Of a DNA stretch of 12,555 bases, positions 1-8,126 are shown in pieces. Position numbers and translations under genes: made by a program. The stretch comes from an uncultured Pseudomonadota bacterium. Its GTDB lineage: Bacteria; Pseudomonadota; Alphaproteobacteria; Rs-D84. Within the stretch, counting starts at the first letter, position 1. Every line of letters starts with the position of its first letter. Location: NCBI GenBank assembly GCA_945483255.1, contig CALYRP010000010.1, positions 1 through 12,555 of the forward strand, in the 5' to 3' direction. A model generated the notes under the pieces. It did no database searches, was not told the DNA's origin, and worked only from the letters and a program-made list of their open reading frames with translations.

Positions 1-10
1 AAAGCAAGGA

Positions 11-2323
11 ATGAAAAAGTTTTTAATTATTTTATTTAGCTTATTTTTGTGCGTTGACGGTGTCAATGCTGCGTTGCGCGCGCAAAATTCTGCAACACAA
101 TCGACAAGTCGTCAATCAACAACGCGACAAAAAACAGATACTAATTCAAATCGTTCTGTAACTTCGCGCAATGCATCATCAAACACTGTTACCAGAAAGG
201 CGACTGCCCGAACCGCATCAAATAAAACTGTAACAACACGCGGCGAAAAACAAACGGTTCGTTCTGCAACGACACAATCATCACGTATTGCGCGCGCTGC
301 AACAAGTGTAAAAACAAGAACATTTGGTGCAAATTATAATTCTTGTCGTGATGCTTATTTCACATGTATGGACCAATTTTGTGCTACACAAAACGAAACA
401 TATCGTCGGTGTGTTTGTTCTTCAAAATTGAACAATATTCAAAAACAAGAAAAGCTTTTATCACAAACAGCAGAAAACTTGCAAGATTTCCAAGATTTAA
501 ATATTGATATGATTTCAAAAACATCCAACGAAGTAAAAGCGATGTTATCTGCAACAGAAGGCGAAAAAGCTATCAAGAAAGACACATCAGAAAGTGCAAA
601 TACATTGAAAAATATTTCTGGCGTGCTTAGTAATACTAAATCACAATCTTTATCTACCCAAGGCAAACTGGATATCGCTGGTGATATAAAATCAATTTGG
701 TCAACAACTAACTTAATCGGTGGTGCAGATATCGCAAACCTTACTGGCGAAGCATTGTTTAATGCAGTCCATGCCCAATGTTCAGAATTGGTCGAACAAA
801 CATGTGCTGCATCTGATTTAAAAATGGTTGCTTCTGCATATGGTATGTATATTGAAAACGATTGTTCATTGCTTGAAAATAATTTGAAAAACAAAACAAC
901 AAATGCAAATGCGGCCATACGATCAACGCGTCATAAAATGCAAGATGCACGTCTTGAAAATTATGATGCGCATAATTCATCCAGCATAAATGATTGTATT
1001 GCAAATGTTCGCAAAGATATAACGGCAGATTCTGTATGTGGTAATGGATATGTTCATTGTCTTGATTTTTCTGGAAAATATTTAAATATTTCCACAGGCG
1101 AACCAATATATTCACCAGAATTTTATCAGATTGAAAATCAATTATCATTGTCTGGTGATGTTTTGAAAAACAGTAAAAACACTTCATTTGTTAACGCACT
1201 TAACAAGAAACGTAATTTTGCTACAAAAACTCTTGATTTGTGTCGTGATGTTGCAGACGATGTTTGGGATGAATTTATGCGTCAATCTATTGTTGAAATA
1301 TACCAAGCCCAACAGGCACGTGTAAAAACTGTCAAAGACGAATGTTTACAAGTCGTAAACGAATGTTATTTAAAACAATCAGATCAATTAAAAAACTTTT
1401 CGGATACAGATAAAAAAATTAACCTTGGTCAAACATTGGAATTGTCCGAAGAAATGTGTGCAGACAAATTAAATACATGTTCTAATCTTTATGGTGGTGG
1501 CGAAGAAGGTCTTCAAACATTACTTGCAACAATGTCTGGTATCACTGATGCAACAATAGAACAATCGTGTTCTGATTTATTGGTGACATTTGCAAAAAAC
1601 ATTTGTGCGGTTCCTGTTAACGATTCCGCGCATTCATATCCATACGGATGCCGCAAATATGCACCAGGTGAATCAAGATATGCCCGAAATGAAACTTGTA
1701 ATAAAAATACAATAAACCCATTTTCAAAAACGGATATATTAATATCATTGGTTAGTGTTCAACAAAACATAACATCTTATACGAATTATTGTTCTGTTGA
1801 TTACGCAAGAAAGTATATCAGTTGTAATACAGGATATTATTTATACAATAAAAATAGCTGCAAAAAAAGCTACGACGACCTCGAAGGCAACGAGTTCTGT
1901 TATGATAGTGTCGCTGCGACAGAATGTCGCATATGCCCGGCTAACGCAATTTGCATTGGCGGAACAGCGAAACCATCAAACCAAAACAGCGACTTATATA
2001 ATTCTTGTGGCGAATATTATATCGGGTCGCTTTATCAACAATTTGTCAGATATGCGATTCAAAATTGCACACGTCCATCAAAAACAGATTACACCATTTC
2101 TGAATCTTTGTTGTCGGACGTAGATAAAGTTATGAAAACAGTCCGCGCACAATTAGTATCATCATTATCCACAGAATGTTCAAATCAATCTGGGACATGG
2201 GTTGACATTCCATGGACAGACAAAAACAGTGATGGAATACACGACACCACTGGCGATTACCTGTTAAATAATTTCTATGTTATAACTGGTGCAAATGCAC
2301 TTTGGGGATATTGCAAACAATAA
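11..2323 (+). CDS. Secreted cysteine-rich protein of unknown function, 770 aa
   Basis: I do not recognise a named family. Residues 1-20 are a classical Sec signal peptide (MKK, hydrophobic core, probable cut after VNA). There is no lipobox, so the product is probably periplasmic, exported or surface-associated. Residues 22-105 are a low-complexity Ser/Thr/Asn/Arg/Lys tract with almost no acidic residues, hence strongly basic. A tight cysteine cluster follows (C112, C119, C124, C134, C136), then a Gln/Lys-rich helical stretch. About 31 cysteines occur in the mature protein. Residues 605-655 are EGF/TNFR-like in cysteine spacing (C605, C617, C630, C639, C642, C648). Residues 737-749 read DKNSDGIHDTTGD, a DxNxDGxxD calcium-loop pattern. 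CRDVADDVWDEF (411-422) and ENDCSLLENN (282-291) resemble motifs in the 708-aa protein at the other end of the window. The start is fixed by the signal peptide, although the AAGGA Shine-Dalgarno (6-10) abuts the ATG with no spacer. The gene converges on clpX across a shared terminator. Confidence 0.85.
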   Translation: MKKFLIILFSLFLCVDGVNAALRAQNSATQSTSRQSTTRQKTDTNSNRSVTSRNASSNTVTRKATARTASNKTVTTRGEKQTVRSATTQSSRIARAATSVKTRTFGANYNSCRDAYFTCMDQFCATQNETYRRCVCSSKLNNIQKQEKLLSQTAENLQDFQDLNIDMISKTSNEVKAMLSATEGEKAIKKDTSESANTLKNISGVLSNTKSQSLSTQGKLDIAGDIKSIWSTTNLIGGADIANLTGEALFNAVHAQCSELVEQTCAASDLKMVASAYGMYIENDCSLLENNLKNKTTNANAAIRSTRHKMQDARLENYDAHNSSSINDCIANVRKDITADSVCGNGYVHCLDFSGKYLNISTGEPIYSPEFYQIENQLSLSGDVLKNSKNTSFVNALNKKRNFATKTLDLCRDVADDVWDEFMRQSIVEIYQAQQARVKTVKDECLQVVNECYLKQSDQLKNFSDTDKKINLGQTLELSEEMCADKLNTCSNLYGGGEEGLQTLLATMSGITDATIEQSCSDLLVTFAKNICAVPVNDSAHSYPYGCRKYAPGESRYARNETCNKNTINPFSKTDILISLVSVQQNITSYTNYCSVDYARKYISCNTGYYLYNKNSCKKSYDDLEGNEFCYDSVAATECRICPANAICIGGTAKPSNQNSDLYNSCGEYYIGSLYQQFVRYAIQNCTRPSKTDYTISESLLSDVDKVMKTVRAQLVSSLSTECSNQSGTWVDIPWTDKNSDGIHDTTGDYLLNNFYVITGANALWGYCKQ

Positions 2324-2354
2324 AAAACGGTGAAATAAAATTCACCGTTTTTTT
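2322..2354. terminator. Bidirectional intrinsic terminator between the 770-aa gene and clpX
   Basis: A perfect 7-bp stem CGGTGAA (2328-2334) / TTCACCG (2341-2347) encloses a 6-nt loop. It is flanked by A6 (2322-2327) on the left and T8 (2348-2355) on the right. The A and T tracts give a U-run in either transcription direction, so the hairpin can end both the + gene, whose stop codon it touches, and the clpP-clpX transcript coming from the other side. Confidence 0.9.
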
Positions 2355-2370
2355 TATTTTCAATTTTTAT

Positions 2371-3627
2371 TTATGCAACTTTTTTTGTTTCTGCATATAT
2401 TTCGACAGCTTCCTTTTTTCCGTTAACAACATCACCATCTATTACTATTTCTTGTAAATCTTTTTTATCTGGTGCTTCGAACATAGGTTTTAATAAAATC
2501 TTTTCTAATATCGAACGCAAACCACGCGCACCAGTTTTTCTTTCGATTGCCATTTTTGCAATTGCTGATAAACCATCTTTGGTGATATTTAATTTAATAC
2601 CATCCATTTCCAACATTGCAGCATATTGTTTTACAATTGCATTTTTTGGTTCTGTTAAAATTTTTATCAATGCTTTTTCATCCAAAGGTTGCAAAGTTGT
2701 AACGATTGGTAAACGACCAATTAATTCTGGGATAATACCAAAACGCACCAAATCTGCCGATTGGACATCGTTCAAATAATCTTTTTCTTCGCGTTCTTTT
2801 TTATCAGTAATTGTCGCGCCAAAACCAAGTCCCGAACGACCCGCGCTGCGCGATGCGATTATCTTGTTTAAACCATCAAAAGCACCACCACAGATAAATA
2901 AAATCTTGCTGGTATCTAATTGAACAGTTGCTTCGCCTGGGTGTTTACGACCTGCACCACCAGCTGGAACATTCGCAACAGTTCCTTCGATTAATTTTAA
3001 CAAAGCCTGTTGAACACCTTCGCCAGATACATCACGTGTCAAAGATGGATTTTCAGATTTACGTGAAATCTTGTCAATTTCATCAATGTAAATAATACCA
3101 CGTTGTGCGCGTTCAACATCAAAATTAGCGTTTTGCAACAAACGAGTTAACACAGATTCCACATCATCACCGACATAGCCCGCTTCGGTCAAAGTGGTTG
3201 CATCGGCAATCGCAAAAGGCACATCCAAAACACGCGCCAATGTTTGTGCGAATAATGTTTTACCTGTTCCTGTTGAACCAATCATTAAAATATTAGATTT
3301 CTGAATTTCTACATTTGATGCCGCCGCTGCGCCGTTACGTTTATAATGGTTATAAACCGCCACAGCCAAAGTTCTTTTTGCATCATCTTGACCGATAACA
3401 TATTCATTCAAGAATTTATAAATTTCAGACGGCGTTGGTAATGCGGTTGATTCGTGTTTAATTTGTGATTTTTTATCATCAGCCATAATGTCATTACACA
3501 AACTGATACATTCATCACAAATGCAAACATCTTTGCCACTGACCAATTTTTTCACTTCATACACAGATTTTCCACAAAAACTACAAAATTGTGCCGGTTG
3601 TGAATTTTTTGTTTTATCGTCGCTCAT
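2371..3627 (-). CDS. clpX: ATP-dependent Clp protease ATP-binding subunit ClpX
   Basis: AAA+ unfoldase that recognises tagged substrates, unfolds them and threads them into ClpP in the cytoplasm. All family hallmarks are visible in 418 aa, the usual length. The N-terminal C4 zinc finger has C15, C18, C37 and C40. Walker A is GSTGTGKT (117-124), the pore loop GYVG is at 150-153, and Walker B is IIYIDEID (178-185). The RKH loop is at 227-229, the ClpP-docking loop reads LGF rather than the common IGF (267-269), and the sensor-2 GAR is at 367-369. It starts 23 nt after the clpP stop, with an AAGG Shine-Dalgarno, so the two are surely co-transcribed. In alphaproteobacteria ClpXP degrades cell-cycle regulators such as CtrA; whether this organism has CtrA cannot be seen here. 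Confidence 0.98.
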   Translation of the reverse strand: MSDDKTKNSQPAQFCSFCGKSVYEVKKLVSGKDVCICDECISLCNDIMADDKKSQIKHESTALPTPSEIYKFLNEYVIGQDDAKRTLAVAVYNHYKRNGAAAASNVEIQKSNILMIGSTGTGKTLFAQTLARVLDVPFAIADATTLTEAGYVGDDVESVLTRLLQNANFDVERAQRGIIYIDEIDKISRKSENPSLTRDVSGEGVQQALLKLIEGTVANVPAGGAGRKHPGEATVQLDTSKILFICGGAFDGLNKIIASRSAGRSGLGFGATITDKKEREEKDYLNDVQSADLVRFGIIPELIGRLPIVTTLQPLDEKALIKILTEPKNAIVKQYAAMLEMDGIKLNITKDGLSAIAKMAIERKTGARGLRSILEKILLKPMFEAPDKKDLQEIVIDGDVVNGKKEAVEIYAETKKVA

Positions 3628-3650
3628 TTTATAAACCTTGAATTATAAAA

Positions 3651-4232
3651 TTATTTTCTGATTAAAATGTCATCAATCAAACCAAATTTCTTTGCCGTTT
3701 CCGCATCCATATAATTATCGCGTTCCATCGCATCAAAAAGTTCTTTTTCTTTGCGACCTGTGAAACCAGACATTTGTTTTATTAATCTTTCTTTGGTGCG
3801 TTTAAAGTTAGCAACATGAATTTCCATATCGGTAACTTGACCTTGGGTTCCGGCCAGTGGTTGATGTATCATAATTTCTGTATTTGGCAAAACGAAACGT
3901 TTACCCTTGGCACCTGCTGCCAACAATACAGACCCCATTGATGCAACCAATCCCATACCAATTGTTGAAACATTCGGTTTAATATATTGCATGGTGTCCA
4001 TAATTGCCCAACCGGCATTAACTTCCCCGCCTGGCGTATTAAGATACAAAGAAATATCTGCATTTGGATTTTCAGATTCCAAAAACAACAATTGTGCAAC
4101 AACAGTATTTGCCATTGCCATATCAATTGGGCCGGAAATCATAACAATTCTGTCACGCAAAAGACGTGAATAAATATCAAATGAACGTTCGCCCTTTGGT
4201 GATTCTTCGATAACAATAGGAACAAGTGCCAT
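3651..4232 (-). CDS. clpP: ATP-dependent Clp protease proteolytic subunit ClpP
   Basis: Serine peptidase forming the tetradecameric chamber that degrades substrates delivered by ClpX. The 193 aa match the family's usual length. The catalytic triad is S98 (in GLVASMGS), H123 (in MIHQPLAG) and D172 (in ERDNYMD). The oxyanion strand with NTPGG (65-69) is intact. The start MALVPIVIE has a good Shine-Dalgarno (AGAGGA read on the minus strand, at 4239-4244) about 6 nt upstream. An extended -10 promoter lies just upstream and contains a GANTC site. No trigger factor gene precedes it, unlike the tig-clpP-clpX order of many proteobacteria; its upstream neighbour is the pgk operon in the same orientation. 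Confidence 0.98.
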   Translation of the reverse strand: MALVPIVIEESPKGERSFDIYSRLLRDRIVMISGPIDMAMANTVVAQLLFLESENPNADISLYLNTPGGEVNAGWAIMDTMQYIKPNVSTIGMGLVASMGSVLLAAGAKGKRFVLPNTEIMIHQPLAGTQGQVTDMEIHVANFKRTKERLIKQMSGFTGRKEKELFDAMERDNYMDAETAKKFGLIDDILIRK

Positions 4233-4256
4233 AATAAATCCTCTTTTTTACACTAA

Positions 4257-4285
4257 ATTATATCACAATATAATCCGATTCGCTA
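4257..4285 (-). promoter_or_regulatory. clpP promoter: extended -10, with a GANTC site in the -35 region
   Basis: On the minus strand TGATATAAT (4257-4265) is a consensus extended -10. The predicted start near 4250 leaves a short leader containing the clpP Shine-Dalgarno. No good -35 is present: the hexamer at 17-nt spacing is poor, which fits an extended -10 promoter. The -35 area instead overlaps GCGAATCGG (4275-4283), whose central GAATC is a CcrM target. The same 9-mer recurs between nrdR and ccrM. Confidence 0.6.
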
Positions 4286-4341
4286 ATTTTATAGTAAATA
4301 AATAAGGAGTTTTTTCAAATTTTCAAGATGATAAAAATATA

Positions 4342-4602
4342 TTATAAAAACTCTTTTTCTTGGACATCAAACGGAACAAAAGTCAACGCAATATCTGATT
4401 TGTGGTTAATATGTCTTAAATAATCACTTGCCTGATTCAAATTATTACTGACCAAAACCAATTCTTTTTTTACATCTTCAGAAACATCTCTTATATTTTC
4501 TATCACCTTTTTAGCAATCAAGATAACATCTTGTGTTTCCGTTATTGTCTCTGCGATACTTAATTGTTCTGTTGAGAAAGTTCCTGATTGTACATATTTC
4601 AT
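4342..4602 (-). CDS. Small protein of unknown function, 86 aa, coupled to pgk
   Basis: I do not recognise this protein. It begins MKYVQSGTFS one nucleotide after the pgk stop (TAA-T-ATG). An AAGGA Shine-Dalgarno inside the last pgk codons lies 6 nt before the ATG, so translational coupling is likely. The reading frame is open further upstream, to 4695, but that part overlaps the conserved C-terminus of PGK and is not coding. The sequence is mostly helical in appearance, with an amphipathic, charged stretch (about residues 22-64). It has no cysteines, no signal peptide and no transmembrane segment, so it is probably cytoplasmic. It is the last gene of the nrdR-slt-rnhB-pgk run, with 109 bp to clpP. 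Its position suggests co-expression with PGK; no function can be assigned. Confidence 0.75.
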   Translation of the reverse strand: MKYVQSGTFSTEQLSIAETITETQDVILIAKKVIENIRDVSEDVKKELVLVSNNLNQASDYLRHINHKSDIALTFVPFDVQEKEFL

Positions 4603-4603
4603 A

Positions 4604-5782
4604 TTACATCCTTTTTTTACTTTCCAGCGCAACAATGCCTGGCAATGCTTTGCCTTCGACGAATTCCAGGAATGCCCCACCCCCGGTTGAAACATATGTC
4701 ATATCATCAAACACACCGCATGTGTTCAATGCTGCAACGGTATCGCCACCACCAATAATGCTTTCGATTTTGCCTGTTTTTGTAAAATGTGCCATATTAC
4801 GCGCCAATTCAAATGATGCGCGTCCCCACTTTTCACCCCATTCCGCTAAACCAAAAGTCCCGTTCCAAATAACTGTCCCGGCATTTTCCAATAATTCTTT
4901 GTTACGTGCGATTGTTTTATCGCCATCATCCATAATAATATCATCATCATGAATATCGTTTGCATTACGATTTTCGCGTTTTGCATTTTTATCAAATTCT
5001 TTGCCAACCCCCTTGTCCAAAGGCAACAATATTTCACAATTATTTTGCGATGCTAGATTTTCAATTTCATGAACAATGTCCGACATATTTTCTTCGTAAA
5101 GTGAATTACCAACCGGTAATCCATGCGCAAAATTAAAAGTTGTTCCCATTGCACCACCAATAACTATTTTATCAGCAATGGATACTAATTTTTTCAACAC
5201 ACCGATTTTACTGGAAACCTTTCCGCCACCAACAAATGCAATCAATGGACGTTTTGGATTGTTCAGGTATTTTGAAATATTTTCAATTTCTTTTATTAAC
5301 AAATCACCCGCGAATGACGGTAAATATTTTGTTACACCAACAATACTGGCAGCCGCCCTGTGAGATACCGCAAACGCATCATTAACATACAAATCAAAAC
5401 CAGATGCCAATTGTTTAGCGAATGTGTCATCATTTTTTTCTTCACCATCATAAAAACGAAGATTTTCCAACAACACAACATCACCATCTTTCATGGCCGA
5501 CATAAACGATTTATCCAGACAATCTTCAACAAACGGAATATTCATATATTCTGCAACAACACGCAAAGATAATTCTGGATTTCTTTCACCCTTTGGTCGT
5601 CCCATATGCGAACAAATCACAACGCGCGCACCATTGTTTATTAAATATTTGATTGTCTGCATTGACGCATCAATCCGAAAAGGTTCACTTATTTTCCCAT
5701 CAATAATTTGCACATTAAAATCAGTGCGCAATAAAACATATCTAGATTTTACATCTGTGTCACGAACACTTTTGATTGGCAT
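4604..5782 (-). CDS. pgk: Phosphoglycerate kinase
   Basis: Catalyses 1,3-bisphosphoglycerate + ADP to 3-phosphoglycerate + ATP in glycolysis. With the ATG at 5782 the protein has 392 aa, normal for bacteria. Recognisable motifs, numbered from that ATG, are RTDFNV (19-24), SHMGRPKG (58-65), LLENLRF (104-110), GGGKVSSKI (185-193), GGGDTVAAL (344-352) and STGGGAFLEF (365-374). An in-frame TTG at 5791 would add three residues, but AAAGGA directly abuts it while lying 9 nt before the ATG, so I prefer the ATG. The gene overlaps the end of rnhB by 23 nt. Positions that are usually very conserved differ: the usual DIGPKT loop reads DDGDKT (285-290) and the usual WNGP reads WNGT (306-309). The enzyme is divergent but not visibly broken. 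Confidence 0.96.
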   Translation of the reverse strand: MPIKSVRDTDVKSRYVLLRTDFNVQIIDGKISEPFRIDASMQTIKYLINNGARVVICSHMGRPKGERNPELSLRVVAEYMNIPFVEDCLDKSFMSAMKDGDVVLLENLRFYDGEEKNDDTFAKQLASGFDLYVNDAFAVSHRAAASIVGVTKYLPSFAGDLLIKEIENISKYLNNPKRPLIAFVGGGKVSSKIGVLKKLVSIADKIVIGGAMGTTFNFAHGLPVGNSLYEENMSDIVHEIENLASQNNCEILLPLDKGVGKEFDKNAKRENRNANDIHDDDIIMDDGDKTIARNKELLENAGTVIWNGTFGLAEWGEKWGRASFELARNMAHFTKTGKIESIIGGGDTVAALNTCGVFDDMTYVSTGGGAFLEFVEGKALPGIVALESKKRM

Positions 5783-6395
5783 TTTTTTCAATCCTTTCTT
5801 TTACGGGACGATAAGTCTTTCGATAATGTTCATTTATACCATATTTATCAATTGCTTGCAAATGTTGTTGTGTTTGATAGCCTGCATTTTTATCCCAATC
5901 ATATTGAGGAAATTGTTTTGAAAGTTCTTTCATTATTCTATCACGTGTAACCTTGGCAATGATGGACGCCGCCGCAATAGATAACGATTTTGCATCACCC
6001 TTTACAAGTGGTTCACCAACAATATCTTTTGGCATTTTATTACCGTCAATTAAACAATATTCTGGTTTTATGCCCAGCGCATTTATTGCACGTGTCATCG
6101 CGGTAAGTGACGCCTGTAATATATTCATTTCATCAATTTCGGTGGCGCTGCATTGACCGATACCATAAATTATATCTGGATTATTCGTTATCCAATCGTA
6201 TGCTGCATCGCGTTGTTTTTCAGTCATCTGTTTTGAATCAGAAATAAAAGGCATATCATTAAATTCGTATTTTTTAAAAACAACAGCACCCGCCACAACA
6301 GGTCCACATAACGGACCACGACCTGCTTCGTCGGCACCAGCAATTATTTTTTTACCGATATTTTTTTCAATTAAAAAATCAGGAATACTTTTCAT
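5760..6395 (-). CDS. rnhB: Ribonuclease HII
   Basis: Endonuclease that cleaves RNA in RNA/DNA hybrids and starts removal of single ribonucleotides misincorporated in DNA. The 211 aa are typical. The N-terminal signature GADEAGRGPLCGPV holds the catalytic D22 and E23. D117 (in IDGNK) and D134 (in KGDAKSLSIAAASIIAK) complete the DEDD active site. The start follows the slt stop by only 3 nt and lacks a clear Shine-Dalgarno, so it probably relies on translational coupling. Its end overlaps the pgk start by 23 nt. From memory, rnhB often sits right beside ccrM in alphaproteobacteria; here slt and nrdR lie between them and ccrM is on the other strand. Confidence 0.97.
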   Translation of the reverse strand: MKSIPDFLIEKNIGKKIIAGADEAGRGPLCGPVVAGAVVFKKYEFNDMPFISDSKQMTEKQRDAAYDWITNNPDIIYGIGQCSATEIDEMNILQASLTAMTRAINALGIKPEYCLIDGNKMPKDIVGEPLVKGDAKSLSIAAASIIAKVTRDRIMKELSKQFPQYDWDKNAGYQTQQHLQAIDKYGINEHYRKTYRPVKERIEKNANQKCS

Positions 6396-6398
6396 TAC

Positions 6399-8123
6399 TT
6401 ATAACGACAGATTTTTTACATTTATATTTCGAACATATTCATCTTCGCTGTTGTAATATGGCCAATTACCATCTGCTAATTCTTTCAATGCTGTCAACGG
6501 CTGATTAAGACGCGCACGATAAAGCCACAAATTAGACATCACGCGTTTTATATAATTACGTGTTTCATACGCAGGAAAACTTTCCACATACAATAATGGA
6601 TCCGATGTAGAAAAAGATTTTTCAAACTTAACAAGATTTCCCATACCTGCATTATACGCAACCAGCATTTTGATAATATTATTTTGAATTAATTGATGTT
6701 GTAATAAATCAACAATATATTGTTGCCCAAGGAACATATTATGTTCCGGATTAGACATATCAATATCAGACATCTTTACATCATTTTTACGTGCGACACG
6801 TTTTGCAGTACTTGGCATAATTTGCATAACACCATTTGCACCGGCATTTGATTTCGCATTTGTTTTAAAACCGCTTTCTTGTTTTGTAATTGCTAAAAGC
6901 AGCGCCCTGTCAATTGACCATCCCCCCAAAGGTTCCCAGTCCGGTAATGGATATTGCGCCGAATAAATAATATCATCATTAATTTCTAAAACACCACGAT
7001 CACGCATTACACCGGAAACCAAAATAGAAACCCGGGGCAACCCATAAAGTGAAGATACAGCATTGACCGCATGCAACATTTTATCCGAAGATTTTGATGT
7101 GACCAGATATTTTAAATATTGTTCTGCCCTATCTTTGCGACCAACTTGCAATAAAGCCAAGGCTTTTTTTCCATATTTATTTTCACGCAACGTAATAATA
7201 TCTTCGTCTGAACAATCTTGATCAAAGAATTCATATTCCGGTGTATCACCCAACATAGTTGATGCCAGTGCACCATAAAAAGACATTGGATATGTCGCGG
7301 CAATCTTCCAATATTTTTTTGCGTCCCCCCTGTTTCCGTTTATATCTGCAGCACGCCCCGCCCAAAAAGCCGCTTCGGTTTTACGCGCATTGTTAATTTG
7401 TGTTAAATCAAGAATACGTGCAAAATATTTTTGTGATTCTTTATATTTTTGTTCTTTGAAATAAAGCAGTCCCATTGTCCAAAGTCCATATTCCGAATTT
7501 GCATCAGATGAAATAAAACCCCATTTTTTTGCCAATTCATATTCACCATTTGTATAATATAAAAAAGCCAAACGACCGGCCAATCTGCCATAATCAGATT
7601 CAGAAATTTTTGTTTTAAAAGATTTATCTTCCAATATATTACGTGCTGTTTTTGATGATCCAGAACGAATTGCGCGTTTAAATTTATCAATTGTTTTTGT
7701 TGTTGCACCGCTGTATTTTTTCACAGTCCAATTTTCAGATTGCGCTGTTTCAATATAATCTTTACCTGTTATAATATGCGGCGTGAACGGTTTGCGCACT
7801 GTTGCCTGTTTTATATTTGCAATTTTATATAAACGTTCTGCACCCGGCATATCATAATATTTATCCATCCAAGATTTTAATTCCGCCCCACGCGTATGAT
7901 AAGTTTTCGAAGTATATCTTTGATATAATACTTCATTCATAAGTGATTTATCGGTTAATTTAGTTTCAACTTTTTTCGCAGTTTCTATCTTTTCTTTATC
8001 TTGCAATAAAAATATTTGTGCATAACGTGCCGCATCATCATCAGTCAACACATCCACAGATTCAATCGCCGATGCGGGCATCAGTAAAAATACAGCCAAT
8101 AAAATGGTTAATATTTTTTTCAT
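6399..8123 (-). CDS. slt: Soluble lytic murein transglycosylase (Slt family)
   Basis: Periplasmic enzyme that cuts the MurNAc-GlcNAc bond of peptidoglycan to give 1,6-anhydro ends. A signal peptide covers residues 1-19 (cut after ASA). Residues of roughly 60-380 are helical with TPR-like pairs, as in the superhelical U/L domains of Slt70. The catalytic lysozyme-like domain is near 400-540: Glu416 in TKQESGF, then NAGANGVMQIMPSTA (425-439), AYNAGMGN (489-496) and the YETRNYIKRV block (519-528). The 574 aa are a little short of Slt70 (about 620-645). It follows nrdR by 3 nt with only a weak Shine-Dalgarno-like GAG. Co-transcription with nrdR, rnhB and pgk suggests growth-linked rather than stress expression. 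The family assignment is firm; the symbol is by similarity. Confidence 0.94.
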   Translation of the reverse strand: MKKILTILLAVFLLMPASAIESVDVLTDDDAARYAQIFLLQDKEKIETAKKVETKLTDKSLMNEVLYQRYTSKTYHTRGAELKSWMDKYYDMPGAERLYKIANIKQATVRKPFTPHIITGKDYIETAQSENWTVKKYSGATTKTIDKFKRAIRSGSSKTARNILEDKSFKTKISESDYGRLAGRLAFLYYTNGEYELAKKWGFISSDANSEYGLWTMGLLYFKEQKYKESQKYFARILDLTQINNARKTEAAFWAGRAADINGNRGDAKKYWKIAATYPMSFYGALASTMLGDTPEYEFFDQDCSDEDIITLRENKYGKKALALLQVGRKDRAEQYLKYLVTSKSSDKMLHAVNAVSSLYGLPRVSILVSGVMRDRGVLEINDDIIYSAQYPLPDWEPLGGWSIDRALLLAITKQESGFKTNAKSNAGANGVMQIMPSTAKRVARKNDVKMSDIDMSNPEHNMFLGQQYIVDLLQHQLIQNNIIKMLVAYNAGMGNLVKFEKSFSTSDPLLYVESFPAYETRNYIKRVMSNLWLYRARLNQPLTALKELADGNWPYYNSEDEYVRNINVKNLSL

Positions 8124-8126
8124 ATC

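Noticed and set aside
439..1187. Minus-strand open frames of 159 and 142 codons inside the 770-aa gene
   Set aside because: They lie fully antisense to a protein with a clear signal peptide and patterned cysteines, and have no ribosome site or recognisable motif.
4304..4356. Possible hairpin terminator after the 86-aa gene
   Set aside because: The 11-bp arms are 31 nt apart, one arm lies inside the coding end, one pair is a mismatch in the relevant RNA, and no clean U-tract follows.
4603..4695. Upstream extension of the 86-aa gene to 117 codons
   Set aside because: The extra part is out of frame over the conserved C-terminus of pgk; the internal ATG at 4602 has its own Shine-Dalgarno.
5783..5791. 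TTG start for pgk three codons upstream
   Set aside because: The AAAGGA ribosome site abuts the TTG with no spacer but is 9 nt from the ATG at 5782.
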